Of a DNA stretch of 64,000 bases, positions 1 through 11,974 are shown one piece after another. Below the pieces are notes generated by a model that saw nothing but the letters and a program-made list of their open reading frames with translations, did no database searches and had not been told where the DNA came from. Origin of the DNA: Aurifilum marmelostoma (lineage: Eukaryota; Ascomycota; Sordariomycetes; Diaporthales; Cryphonectriaceae); the NCBI GenBank assembly GCA_027559495.1, contig JAMXSV010000006.1:1550001-1614000 (forward strand). Direction: 5' to 3'. The stretch's first letter is position 1. Each line of letters begins with the position of its first letter. Both the position numbers and the translations under genes were made by a program.

Positions 1-2492
1 CGATTAGGGTACGCCCATCCCTTACCGAGGGTTGGACTATTGGAATGCGGGTGTCTTGGATCAATTCGTCCGAAAAACGAGGCAAGAGTCCCCAGATCAC
101 AGAAGAAATAGCCAGGGCAGACTGTTTCTGCGATGGCATCGAGAGGCACCTCGAATATTAAGCTCAAGTGACCACCTGGGCACTCACAGCTCATGACACT
201 GCTCACGACCAGAGACGGCCTGGTGCATATCCATGATCGTTGAAAAGACGAATCTGGTGTCTCTTGTGAGCAGAAAATAATGATCTTTGACGAATGATAT
301 GCATTGATGGTTAATGTTCATGTGCTTTGAAACTCATAATAAATCTCATGAGTGAGAAAATGAGGTGTATATAGTCGGCGTGCTGCGTTGAAGCCTATCA
401 TCCAGCCGACTGAATTCCCACCAGGGTCGGCTCCCTTAACAGCAACAGCAATCATCAACGCACTTGATGCAAGCCTCGCAACACTCGCAACAGATGAAGC
501 AGGCGCAGCTAGATTGTTTCAAGTCAGTAGGAATAACGAGAGATATGGCCGTTTTGTTTTTCATAAACTCCGTAATCATACGTACAGGTCAACTGACAAG
601 AGGTCAGTTAGCCCGCTGAAAGTAATGTAGCTGAGTATAATTCACATCGTCATAGAAGCACTCACATATAATACCTCCTCCCCTGAGGCCCAAACGGGAT
701 TGGATCGATTTGTGCTCAGATGAATCCTACACCAGCAGTCAGTATGCAAGGAGTCATGCCCCAATGTCAGCATCGAGGAGTAAGGAACAGCCAGACGCTA
801 CCTCCTGCGGTGGCGACGTAGCTGTGGAGCCCATCTCGAAGTCAGCGGCAGGGCGAGGTGCCATCTGCGCCTGTAAGTGGGGTTGCGACTGAACAGGCGA
901 CATGATTCCGATGGTCTTACGAGAAGATTCTCTGGTCTTTCGGGGGGAGATCGTGAACTTGTTCTCTGGAGAGCGATGCACTCGTGATTCGAGTTCCTAC
1001 CGAAGAAACCCTCCGACACAAAGAGCCGAGACCTTGGAGATATAAGGAAAGCACGCCGAAGGGAGAGTGGTGGTCTAGTCTGATCAACAACGGATATTCG
1101 GCAGTGAACACTGACCAGGGGGGCCAAGACAAAACAAGCTTTCTGTCAACCAAGACACGTGCCAGATCAGAGGTGGTACGCCAACGGCTCCCGGTGCTTA
1201 GCGATGTCCCAGCCAACCTGCCGTGTCTGTCGTCCCACGATCATTGATCTCTGGTAGGCCTGCTCGCCGCATCGCTACGTCATTCAAAGCGATCCAGGTC
1301 GCAGGGCTAGGGTGCAACACCGCGTCTATGAGCGAGGCACATGCTGTGGTGCTCACCGTCGGCCAGGACCCCATCCTCGGCGGGAGCAGTGCATGGTGCG
1401 TGTAACCCCATGGCCGGGCTTGCGAGAGGGGCTGCTGCGGGCGGGCGGGGAAATGGACTGATTCTGAGGATTTATCGGGACCGCGATATTAAAAAGTGAC
1501 AATGAATCCTCGTAAAGAGCGGAAAGCCAGGGTCGGAGGAGACGATGACACGATGATAAGTAGGCACATGATGAGGAATCCGGCCTTCCAATATTCATCT
1601 CCAAGGTTTTGCAGAGCTCATCCACCATATTCCTGGGCAAGACGTTTGTTTGATTAACCAAGGACCACCCACGAAATACATCCAATAAGCCTCATATGCA
1701 CCTCTCGCAATGCTGCATGATCTTTGACAATGCCCCCGCCCCCCTGCTAGGTAAAGTAGTTGCTGGCGGAAGGTTTTCGATTCGCTGTACATCCAAGTCG
1801 ACGGATCTGAGCTAAAACTTGAAACATGTCGCCTATCAAGTACTGTAATTAATGAGAGGCTCTTCCATGTCATGATCACCGCAGTCTGATATTTGACAAC
1901 CATCTGACGTCTTACTCGCAAGCCAAACGGACTTGAAGAAGGAGAAGAACTTAATGTGGTGCATAGTAATCATTTAGTAGATCCCAATTTTCCATGCAGT
2001 CAATCAGCAACAATATGTCCCCCAGGCATGGCGCTCATGGACAATCCACAGCCCCTTTGACCCATGGGGTTGTACTTTGATGCATGCCAAGCCCCACCTG
2101 GCCCAACAGGGCCCTCTTCCACTCGGCATATGCAGCGTACTTTTCGAAGCCCTCCTCTATGGATTCCCAAAGGTTCACAGTCTATTGTTTTTACTAAGGG
2201 GAATTGTATTATTCGATGTGCATGCAATGCAGGCACCGGCTGCGACGGATGCAACGCCAACTACGTAAGTGATCGAGCTGTGAATACGACCAGGGAACAG
2301 GCGGGCCAGAGAGGCTGCGCCGCTTTGTTACAGCTGCCTAGTGCCGCAGGAGATGTCTGGCGCTGTACCTAATGCCTTGCTTGCCTGCTGTAAACGGTTC
2401 AATTCTTGTTCGTAACAATAGAACACTGCCTGATCATACTGCTCGCATAGAATATACCCATGCGGAAATATCTGACATCCTACAGGCACCGG

Positions 2493-2541
2493 TGTGCATT
2501 AGAGTGTTGGACTCGTGGCTCCATGGGGTCCGTTCCGGGTA
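2493..2541. repeat. Short dispersed repeat, copy A (tRNA-like look)
   Basis: About 48 bases here match 53769-53816 with no gaps. Almost every difference is a transition, and copy B carries A or T where copy A has G or C. That is the pattern expected if copy B was hit by RIP. The core with TTGGACTCG followed by a GGGGTCCGTTCC block resembles part of a tRNA, so a tRNA-derived SINE is possible, but I could not fold a full cloverleaf. Confidence 0.5.
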
Positions 2542-2838
2542 GCCATCGTGCTGTGCCTCTTTCGTAGCTTGCATGTTGGATGGGTCATAACACAGGACTA
2601 ATAAATGAAATGAAAAGGGCTCGGTTTAATTGGTGCCTTGAGCGGCGGTTCCTGGACCTTAGAGGACTGAAAAAAGATGACCTGGAGCAATGCGATAGCT
2701 GTTGTTCTGTGCATACGACGAGGAGAATATAGAGTTTAGCGGACCCTAGAGGAACGAGTTGTCAAAAGCTATATCCGTGAACGGTAGAAAGGATACTTTA
2801 AGTTTATATTTTAGTTCTGTTTTCCCCCAAAAAGCAAA

Positions 2839-3065
2839 AGATCCTTGCTGTATATTGAAGCCTAAGATACTACTCATAGAAAAGAAGAAAGCAGCCAAAG
2901 CCTTAAATAAGTTAAATGCCTAGCTAGAGCTAGCAGCAAGAGAGAAATACCAATGAGAGGAGGATGCCCGCTATGTCCAGTGCTGTATAGCGGATTCTCG
3001 TCGTGCATGACATCAAAGATAGAAGTTCATAGAGACAACAGGCAAGCTAGGGTAGAACGACAAGA
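2839..3065 (+). pseudogene. Possible pogo/Fot-type transposase C-terminal relic
   Basis: One frame reads as a Lys/Ala-rich helical tail followed by an acidic and then an Arg-rich stretch, interrupted by TAG, TGA and TAA codons. Such charged tails are common at the C-terminus of fungal pogo/Fot transposases, and the stops could come from C-to-T changes. No catalytic core is visible, so the family is a guess. It may be any decayed repeat. Confidence 0.25.
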
Positions 3066-3832
3066 TGGCAAAGGGGGGGGATTGACTGGTACTAGTACTA
3101 AAAAGAAATCCTTCTTTCGAAGCTAATTCCTTTCGCTAAGAACCTTAGCAATAAACTTGAGTTCAAGAGAATAAGGCTTCCAGCTATTGATATCTAGCAT
3201 AGCAAGCAATCTTTTCCTTGCATAATATACATTATCTTCCATAGTATAGCAATTTGCTGGACCTGAATATAATCAAGCTAGTCTAGCTAGAGATGAAAAG
3301 ACGTACAACGAGATATAGCTTACCACAGACTCAATAAGAGGCTGAGAGAATCTGGAAGGAATGCTAGGATAGCATAGAAATAGATAGGCTATATCGATTT
3401 GTAGAAAGAATGCCCTGGCACGTCGAACAGATTATTCATTACAATGGAGGCAACGAATATATCGAAGGGAGAAAGAAAGAGTAAGACAGTACAGATGTAA
3501 TCCTAGTACGAAAATGGGTACGAAATACATGATCCCTATCCAAGCTAAAGTCAAGACTTTTGGTGGCCACCTCCGTACTAGGCATGCAAGGAGAGCCACC
3601 TGCTGGGCGAGGAGACTTACCACCTACCAACCTTAAACTCACATGCAGCGCTACCTTGTTTGAGAAGGTGATATATTTACAGGCCCGCATCATGGACAAG
3701 AGGCGTAGTGGTGTACAGTGTACGTTATGGAAGGTTGTGTTGGACGGAGAAGAAGAAGGGCAAGGAGGACATCAGGGATGTTGGGATGCTCCGCCTCCGA
3801 AGGCCGGGGAGCTCCAGGCAAAAGGGATTGAA

Positions 3833-3840
3833 TATAAATA
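3833..3840 (+). promoter_or_regulatory. TATA-like box upstream of the sedolisin gene
   Basis: TATAAATA lies 128 bases before the protease start codon and is followed by a pyrimidine-rich leader (about 3900-3965). This arrangement is common in fungal promoters. The role is inferred from position only. Confidence 0.35.
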
Positions 3841-3967
3841 TTTCTCCTTCCTCCCACTTGGATGCGAATGACTAGGCACTTCGTCTTTGGAAGTGTACGC
3901 CTTTGTCTACCTCGTCCCTTTTTCCTCCGCAATAGGCTCTCCCTCCTCCTCCTCCTTCTTCATCACT

Positions 3968-6430
3968 ATGCATTTCTTACTCGCCGCGGCCTCAGCGGCC
4001 TTGCTCCTGAGTTGCTCGACAGCAAGTCCTGCGACGTTGTCGAGTAAGCACGTGTTTCACGAGAAGAGAGACGGCAGGCCTCACTCGTGGCATAAGCGGA
4101 GTCGTGCTGATGCTGATCATGTCATGCCTATCCGGATTGCCCTGCGCGAGCGCAACATTGAGAATGCCGACCACTATATTTATGATGTTTCAGATCCCAA
4201 GTCGCCCAACTTTGGTGAGATGTTCATTTCTTCTCTTCTTCTCTAATCTCTTAAATGTTTATCAAAAAAGTGAGCGGTGGTAATATTCAGAAGAGCTCAA
4301 ATCGTACTGGAGATGAGGCCGCCTCTCTTCTATATATCTGGAACCACGAGAGGTGATAATGTGGCTAACAAGTAGATTTATTATGATGTGACGAATAGGC
4401 AAGCACTGGTCCGCGGAAAAGGTCGCAAATACGTTTGCTCCGCACCCAGAGACCAAGAATACCGTGATGGACTGGCTCGTGGATTCAGGCATTGAGAGAT
4501 CCAGGTTGTCACTCTCCACAGGTAAACAGATATTGCTCCACAAATTGTTTCCTATCTTCTCTGTCGCAATAATCCTATATGTCATTACTAAACGAATATC
4601 CAGGACACAACTGGGTGCAGTTCGAGGGCACAGTAGAGGAGGCAGAAAGGCTCTTTGACACGGAATACTGGCACTACCAGCACCGGGAAAACGGCGGATC
4701 CCGCCTGGCCTGCGACCAATACAGCCTCCCTGAGCACATCAAGGAACACGTCGACTTCGCCATGCCCACGATCCAGCTCGAGGGCCTGCAGCCCGTCGCC
4801 AACACCATCACCAGCCGCGACTTCATGACCGAGATGGCCGACGGCACCGACATGGACACATACTCGTGCGGCGAGCTGGCCACCATCGCCTGCCTGCGCG
4901 CCCTGTACAACTTTGGCCCCGGCAACACCTCGGCGGCAGGGAACAAGATGGGCATCGGCGAGTGGGCCGACTACCTGTACGAGCCGGACCTGCCCATCTT
5001 CTTCGAGCAATTCACCTCGCCGCAGATCCCGGCCAACGTGACGCCCGAGTTCATCTCGATCGACGGCGGCCGGACGGCCAACCTGACCACCGTCGCGCTG
5101 GTATTGGGCTTCGAGTCTGCGCTAGACTTCCAGTCGGCCTACTCCATCATCTACCCGCAGCAGCTAAGGCTGTACCAGGTTGGTGACGGCGTCAATATGG
5201 ACAGTTCAGGGACGTTCAACATCTGGCTGGATGCTCTGGATGCCAGCTACTGCACTTATGAGGGTGGAGATCAGCCTTATGTTGGTGAGTGAACAGAAAA
5301 TCTCGATCGATTTATCATTTCATTATGATAGTGAAAAGCTGTGCAACTGACATTTGATACATACAGATCCCGTGTATCCCGACCCAAATGACAACAAGAG
5401 TGGCTACACTGGACCACTGCAGTGCGGTGGCGCTCCCGTCTCTAATGTCATGTCTGTGAGCTACGGGCAGATCGAGGTGAGTCGATATATTCTCAGTAAA
5501 CACAACCACTCACGAAAAAAATCATAGCTGACGTATGATTGACTCGTCATAGGGTGCCTTGCCATACTTCTACCAGGTCCGACAGTGCAACGAGTGGATG
5601 AAGCTGGCCCTGCAGGGCGTGAGCGTGTTGTATGCCAGCGGAGACTCGGGCGTGGCCAACAGGTACAATTCCGACTATCCCGACACGTGCCTGGATTCCG
5701 AGCAGCTATATGTCGACAAAAACGGCACCCGATACTCTCCTTCGTTTCCTTTGAACTGCCCATATATCACTGCTGGTGAGTTTCTCCTTCTTCATTGGTC
5801 ATGGTCACTAGCTGCGACCGAATAATCCGTTCTTGTTCTTCTCTTTCCCCCTCTTTCTGCCTATCTTTTTTTTTTTTTTTTTTTTTTTGGCTAACCTCCC
5901 TGCAATGTATAGTGGGCAGCACTGAGCTCATCGGAAACGACACCAGCGACGGAGAGATGGCAGCCTCCTTCTCCGGCGGAGGCTTCTCCAACGTCTTCTC
6001 CCTGCCCTCCTACCAGGCCGAGGCCGTGGGCAACTTCATGGACAAATACGCCCCAGACTACGGCCCAAACGTCTACAACGACACCGGCATATCCCGCGGG
6101 TACCCCGACATCTCGGCCGTCGGCGTGAACGTCGTGGCCGTCTATAACGGGACCACCTACGCCGTGAACGGCACCAGCGGCAGCACGCCCATCTTTGCGG
6201 GTATCGTCACGCTGCTGAACGAGGAGCGCATCGCGGCGGGCAAGGGCCCGATTGGGTTCCTGAACCCGATCTTGTATGCGAACCCGGATGCTTTCAACGA
6301 TATCACTCTTGGTAGCAACCCGGGCTGTGGGACGGGGGGGTTCAATGCTACTCCTGGGTGGGATCCGGTGACTGGGCTGGGGACACCTAAGTATGAGAAG
6401 TTGAAGGAGGTCTTTTTGGCTCTGCCTTGA
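3968..6430 (+). CDS. Sedolisin (S53) tripeptidyl-peptidase-like secreted protease
   Basis: Predicted secreted serine-carboxyl protease that degrades proteins at acid pH outside the cell. Exons 3968-4214, 4399-4521, 4604-5284, 5367-5476, 5553-5775 and 5913-6430 sum to 1902 nt (633 aa); all junctions are GT-AG and phases agree. An in-frame ATG lies upstream at 3887, but 3968 begins directly with a hydrophobic signal peptide (MHFLLAAASAALLL). A pro-kumamolisin activation domain covers roughly residues 35-185. The catalytic Glu and Asp sit in ESALD (about 293 and 297), the oxyanion Asp in ASGDSG (about 418), and the nucleophile in GTSGSTP (Ser about 549). The C-terminal Gly/Asp-rich stretch fits the family's calcium site. 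Length matches fungal tripeptidyl-peptidase sed-type enzymes; which subgroup is unknown. The last intron holds a run of more than 20 T. All key residues are present, so it should be active. Confidence 0.93.
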
Positions 6431-6819
6431 GACAGGGTTGGTATTCTTGAATGAGAGGGCTCCATTATAAAAGAGTGAAGAGATGTATTAGTCATGAATT
6501 GAGTGTCACGTCACAAAGGCCGAGATGTGTGAAACGCTTGAAATGAACCTGCACGGTTGTCAATCTGCCTTTTGAAGCCCTTTGTCTGATGCTTTGACCT
6601 TTCAAGTTTCAGCTTCCCTCAGCCATACCACACAGTCCATAGTCCTTAATAACTCCACGGAGATGTATATTATCTGTCCATCTGAAGTTGGATGACCGTC
6701 TTTGGCACCGGCAGAAATTCGAGCCGAATGTAAATATTGATACCGATGTCGTTTGTATCAGATCAGTCGTGCTTTGCTTCTCGTCTGACTGTTGCGTGTG
6801 AAGAGGAGGATAATTAGGT
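6431..6819. other. Intergenic, 3' flank of protease gene
   Basis: Contains the 3' end of the protease transcript and about 300 bases of normal base composition up to the retrotransposon. No gene seen. The sharp change in composition begins only inside the element. Confidence 0.6.
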
Positions 6820-6824
6820 GATGG
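6820..6824. repeat. Target-site duplication GATGG (left)
   Basis: GATGG abuts the left LTR and recurs at 11970-11974 next to the right LTR. Five bases is the usual target duplication of Ty1/copia integrases. Its preservation shows one simple insertion event with no later rearrangement of the ends. Confidence 0.85.
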
Positions 6825-7042
6825 TGTTGATGAATAAGGCACGATCTTCACGATCGTCACGATTGTCGCCCTCTCCAAACGACGAGGGCATTAGAAGGCA
6901 TTTGATGCATACAGACCGAGAGATTTATTCCTCAACTAATTAAGGCCTTTTCACAATCATTTAAAGATAAATAAACCTTCTCTTCAACCTCTAAATAGCC
7001 TAGATAGATAGAATTAAGCTTTATAGTTACTCTTTTATAATA
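6825..7042 (+). repeat. Left LTR of the copia element
   Basis: 218 bp, starting TGTTGATGAATAAGG and ending TTATAATA. It aligns without gaps to 11752-11969. The outer (left) half keeps many C and G bases, while the inner half is more heavily converted to A/T. The terminal TG...CA of an intact LTR is seen as TG at this start and as CA at the other LTR's end; the opposite copies read TA. Confidence 0.9.
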
Positions 7043-10000
7043 TATTATTAATATAATTATAATCTCTAGCCCTAGCAGTTTAGAATCTATTTATATTGCA
7101 CTTTCTATTGCTTATTTAGGCTTAGCGCTTAATATATTTTTTCTATATTTATAAATATTAAAATTCCTCTTTATTATTCTTATTATTAAAGCTATATTTT
7201 ATATTCTTTATATCTAATTAATAAAAAGCTATTAATACTAGAAATATATATTTAGAATGCAAATATAGCGCATTTATAAATCTAAAGGCTTTAATTTAAT
7301 AGCCTTCTAAAGAAAGCTAGATATAGCTAGAGGAAATAGCTTAGCTAGGCATATTAACTACTTATAAAAAACCTCTTTATTTATTAATTACTATATTTAA
7401 TATTAAAGATAGAAAGAAGAGCCCTTTAGCCTTAAAGCAACTTAGTAAGAAAGATTATCTCTATTAGAGCAATTAGCTTTTATAGGAGCTTATTATAAAG
7501 AAGCTTCTCTTTAAATATTGCAAATTTAACTTACTTAAACCCCTCTTCTTAAAGATTAAGGAAAAGGGCTATTTAATTAATACTAATAAGGCCTTAATAG
7601 TAACTCTAATTAACCTTAATAATCTCTTAAATAAGAATATTAAATTAACTGCTATTAATTTAATAATTTAGCAATCTTATTTAAAGAAGGCTAGAGCTTT
7701 TATTGCTTATATCTTTAATCTAATTACTAAGTAGCTTACTTTAAGGAATTAGGCTATAAGTACTAAATCTATTTAGTATTAAGAGCTTCTTATAAAGCTT
7801 TAAACTATTTAAAGCAAATCTTATAAAACCCTAAGCAAATATATAAATGCCTTTAATCTTATTAAAGAGAAGCTAATTTTCCTTAGCTATTAAATAGAAA
7901 ATATAAAGTATTAAGTTAACTTTATTTAGAGCATTTAAACTAAATATCTTTAGTAAATTGCATATATTAGGCAATCTATATACTTAAGCCCTTAAGGCTA
8001 GTTTATCTTTAGGGCTATTTAAGCTAATTATATTAATAAGGCAAAGAACTTAAAGACTTTTAAAAGCGCGAATCTTATAAGGCAATAAAAGAAGAAAAAG
8101 AGTAGAAAAAAGAATAATAGAATATACTCTTATTATAACTACTTAGCTAATAACTATTAGTCTATTTATCCTAAGAAAAGGCAGAAAAAGGATAAATAGA
8201 GATATAAGGGAAAAATAAAGAAAAAGATAGTAAAAAAGATAGAAATATAGGCACTTAAGAGGCAAACTTTATATCTAAATAATAAGCTATTAAAGAAAAA
8301 GGTTATTAGTATATCTTTCTCTTCTCTTAAGCTATATTTAATGCTTACTATAAATTTAGCTAATTAGAGAGCTTAAATTAGGCTATCTTAAGCTCTAAAT
8401 ATATTAAATTCTCTAAGAATTTTAATATATAAAAGCTATTATTGCTAATTGCATACTATTGCTATATTCTCTTCTCTACTTAATATTAATATTTCTATTA
8501 ATAACTTTATTAATAAGAAGTTTATAGCAATATAGATGCTATCTGCTATATCTTTAGCATTAAAGAAAAGTTTACTAGCATTAATTATTTAATAAATATA
8601 TTAGCTATTATTATAAGAGAAGATCTAGTAATTCTTTTTAAAATTAGAATAGTATAGCTAAAATATAAAGTTAATAGCATTACTAATAATCTTATTCTAT
8701 ATTAGATATATTTTTGCTTTAAATTTACTTAAGATATTATTAGCATTTTATGCTTTTATAAGAAAGGCTTAAGAATTTAAAACTTTAATCTTCTTAAGCT
8801 TTAAGAATATAGTATAGTTGCATAATTCGATAATAACTTTAATATTATTACTCTAATAGTATATAGCATATTCCTTTTAAATAAAGCTATAGAATCCTTA
8901 GCCCTAGCTATTAATCTAGCTAAATAGCATTAATGCCTAGGGCATATTAGCAAAGAAGCTATTCTAAGAATTGCCTTAGCAGTAGCTAGCATTAAGCTAA
9001 AAGTGCCTTCTTCTAAATAGAAGAGAGATCTTATATATAAAACCTATAATTATAGAAAGATTCTTAGGCATATACTAGGCTAAGAGTTTACTAAGCCTAA
9101 AAGCGCTAGAAAGATTTAGTATCTTAACTTCTTTTCTATAGCAATAGAAGAGATAAATAGCAAATAATATAGTATTCTTGCTACTAAAGAGAAATATGCT
9201 TATTATTAATTTACTATACTTTCCAATAAGGAATTAAGCTTTAGAGAGATCTTAAGAATGCTTAAAATCTTATACTATTAGTAAAAAGCTAAGGTTTAAA
9301 GGGTTTATATAGATAATAGCATAAAGCTTCTAGGAAAAGATAAAAATAAGCTTTAATAGTAGTTTAGAAAAAAGGGGATTAGGCTAATGCTATTATTGCT
9401 ATATATGCTTAAATAGAATAGCTTAGCTAAATATTTAAATTGCATTATTATAGAAAAGGCATATTGCTAGATAGAGGATTTAAAGATGCTATATTTACTA
9501 TAGCCCTATCTATTTAAGGCAGTAGTAGCTATTATAAACTTTATTATTAATAATTAAATAAAGGTATTAAATTAGTACTTTTATAAGGCTTTCTTTAATA
9601 AATATCTTTTAAGTAATAATTATAAGCTAGATTTAAGTAATGTTATTATATTTAAGCAGCAATATATAATTTATATCTCTAGCGAATATTATTAATAAAA
9701 TAATAAATTTAAGCTAAAAGAAAAGCTTAGCATTATACTAAACTAGCTGCTAAATATAAATATTATAAAGCCTTTTACTTAGTTTAGAATATATCTAACT
9801 AAATAATCTAGTATACTTTGCTAAAAGATTATTATTATAGCAAATCTTATAATATATAAAATTTAAAGAGGCTATAAGGTCCTAATCTCTATTAAAGGGC
9901 TTATTAGCATTATTACTAATATAATTATTATTAGCTAGCTAATTATTAAATAAATACTAGCGCCTATATTAGGCTAAAAGCCTATTAGAGCTAAAATCTT

Positions 10001-11751
10001 ATATTTCCTAGCTAATATAGTATCTTTATTTCTAAATAAACTAAATATACTCTATAAAGCCTTTTGCAATTATAATTAGGCTAAATAGCGCATTAGCTTA
10101 TATAAAAAGCTTAAAAACCTTATTTAATTAGGAATATTTCGAGCCTAAAAATAGCACTTTAGATGCTATACTTTAGGAATATAATATATCTTTAAGAGAA
10201 AGCTTAATAAGGATAAAAAGGTTTTAAAATATAAAGTTTAAGCAATAGTATAAAGATTTACTTAATAAGAGAGTATTAATTTTAATAAAATATTTGCATT
10301 AGTTAGCAAGGCATTAATCTAGAGGATTCTTCTTTATTTAGCAGCAATACTTAATTAGGAAATTAATTAGATTAATATAATAGCAGCCTTTCTAAATAGC
10401 AATCTTAAGAAAGAAGTCTTTATTAAGATATTAGATAGCTTAGCAGATTTTCTAGCTAAATATTCTAAAGAAAATACTATTAAATTTAATCCCTTAAAGC
10501 TATAAGTTCTTTAAATAATAAAGTTGCTTTATAGCCTTAAGCAATTGCTATAGTAATAGCAGAAGAAGTTAATTAGTAAACTTCTTAAAATAAGCTTTAT
10601 TTAGCTTTATAGCAATATAGCAATTCTTATTAACTATTAACTAAAAGTTATTATTTATAGCTATATTAATAATCTTCTTCTAATAAGCTCTAAATAAATA
10701 AGCATTAATCTTATTAAATAAGGCCTTTTAGAAAGATTTAATATTAAGGATTTAGGCTAAGTAGCCTATTTCCTAGGGATATTTATTATTAGAAATTGCA
10801 ATTAATGCTTTCTTAGGCTTGCTTAAGAGGCATATACTAAATAATTGCTTTTAGAAAGCAGCTACGAAAATATAAAATTCTTATCTATTCCTTTTGCATT
10901 AGAATCTCTAGCTTTAGCTAGATGAAATAAATACTAGGCCTTAAATAAAGATATTATAATATATTAATTAGGTAATAGCTAATTAATATATTTAATAATT
11001 TAAATAAGGCCTAATCTTACCTTTCTGCTATCTATAATCTTAAGATATAATTATAATCTCTTAGCAGAGAATTAGGCTCTTCTTAAATATAGATTTTGCT
11101 ATTATTAAAGCATTAAAAGCTTTAGCTTTAAGATTAGCAATAAGCAATAATAAATGCTATAAATATATTAGAATAATAAATATTTTAGCTATAAATTAGT
11201 TAGCTTAGAGAAAAGGCTTTTTATATCTATTTAGATAAATTTAGATTAAAAAAGAGATAAATCTATAAGCTATTTAATATATAATATAATTATATAGATA
11301 GAAGATAGTATAGTAGTATAGCATTTTAAATAAATAGATTATATAATAATTTTAATAATAAAAGCTAAATATTATGCTATCTATAAGAGAATGCAGATAG
11401 GGCTTTGGATTAGAAATCTTCTTATTAAACTAAAGATTCTATTAATTCTTATAATTAAATGCAATAATTAAGATGCTATTAAGCTAATAAAAAATCCTAA
11501 ATTCTATTAGCAAATAAGGCATATTCTTTTAAAAAAATACTTTATATGCAATAAGATATTAGCAGGGCGAATTTTTATTAAATAGATGCCTATTAAAGAT
11601 TAATTAGCTAATAGCTTAATAAAGCCTTTAAATAGCTATTGCTAAGCAGTAATGCTAAAAAGGATAAAGCTAGTATAAAATACTAATAGAAAAGTAATAA
11701 TGCTAGACTATCTAGCTAGATAATATAAAGAAATAGCATTTTATAAGGATA

Positions 11752-11969
11752 TATTAATAAATAAGGCATAATCTTTATAATTATTATAATTATTGCCCTC
11801 TTTAAACGATAAGGGCATTAGAAGGCATTTGATATATATAGACTGAGGGACTTATTCCTTAACTAATTAAGGCCTTTTCACAATCGTTCAAAGATAAATA
11901 AACCTCCTCTTCAATCTCTAGATAGCCTAGATAGATGGAATCAAGCTTTATAGTCACTCTTTTATAACA
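11752..11969 (+). repeat. Right LTR of the copia element
   Basis: 218 bp, starting TATTAATAA and ending TTATAACA, followed by the GATGG duplication at 11970-11974. Here the left, inner half is the mutated one and the right, outer half is better preserved, the mirror image of the left LTR. A short purine-rich stretch just before it could be the polypurine tract. Confidence 0.9.
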
Positions 11970-11974
11970 GATGG

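Larger units (their letters stand above)
1..3967. other. Gene-poor region with relic repeats
   Basis: I see no gene I can support. Open frames are short, lack recognisable motifs and overlap each other. From about 2780 the DNA becomes AT-richer and carries repeat relics, including a possible transposase tail at 2839-3065 and a short dispersed repeat at 2493-2541, both listed separately. The last 150 bases are the promoter and leader of the protease gene that follows. Confidence 0.6.
6825..11969 (+). mobile_element. Complete RIP-destroyed Ty1/copia-type LTR retrotransposon
   Basis: A 5145-bp element bounded by two 218-bp LTRs and a 5-bp target duplication. The internal DNA is extremely AT-rich and full of TAA and TAG codons in all frames, so it codes for nothing now. 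Conceptual reading of the + strand still shows copia order. A gag region lies at about 7080-8300 with a knuckle-like motif near 8130. An integrase zinc-binding segment with LGH lies near 8940, and an integrase core with DN-S at about 9090-9560. Reverse transcriptase covers about 10090-10900 (FNKIFA, AFLNS, LYSLKQ). An RNase H end lies at about 11210-11600, with AKYYAI in place of the usual EAEY. Integrase before reverse transcriptase is diagnostic of copia rather than gypsy. Nearly all changes are C-to-T or G-to-A. Flanking DNA is not mutated. Confidence 0.92.

Noticed and set aside
7043..11751. Mitochondrial or other organelle DNA insertion as the cause of the AT-rich block
   Set aside because: LTRs, target duplication and copia domain order with only C-to-T type changes show a RIPed retrotransposon.
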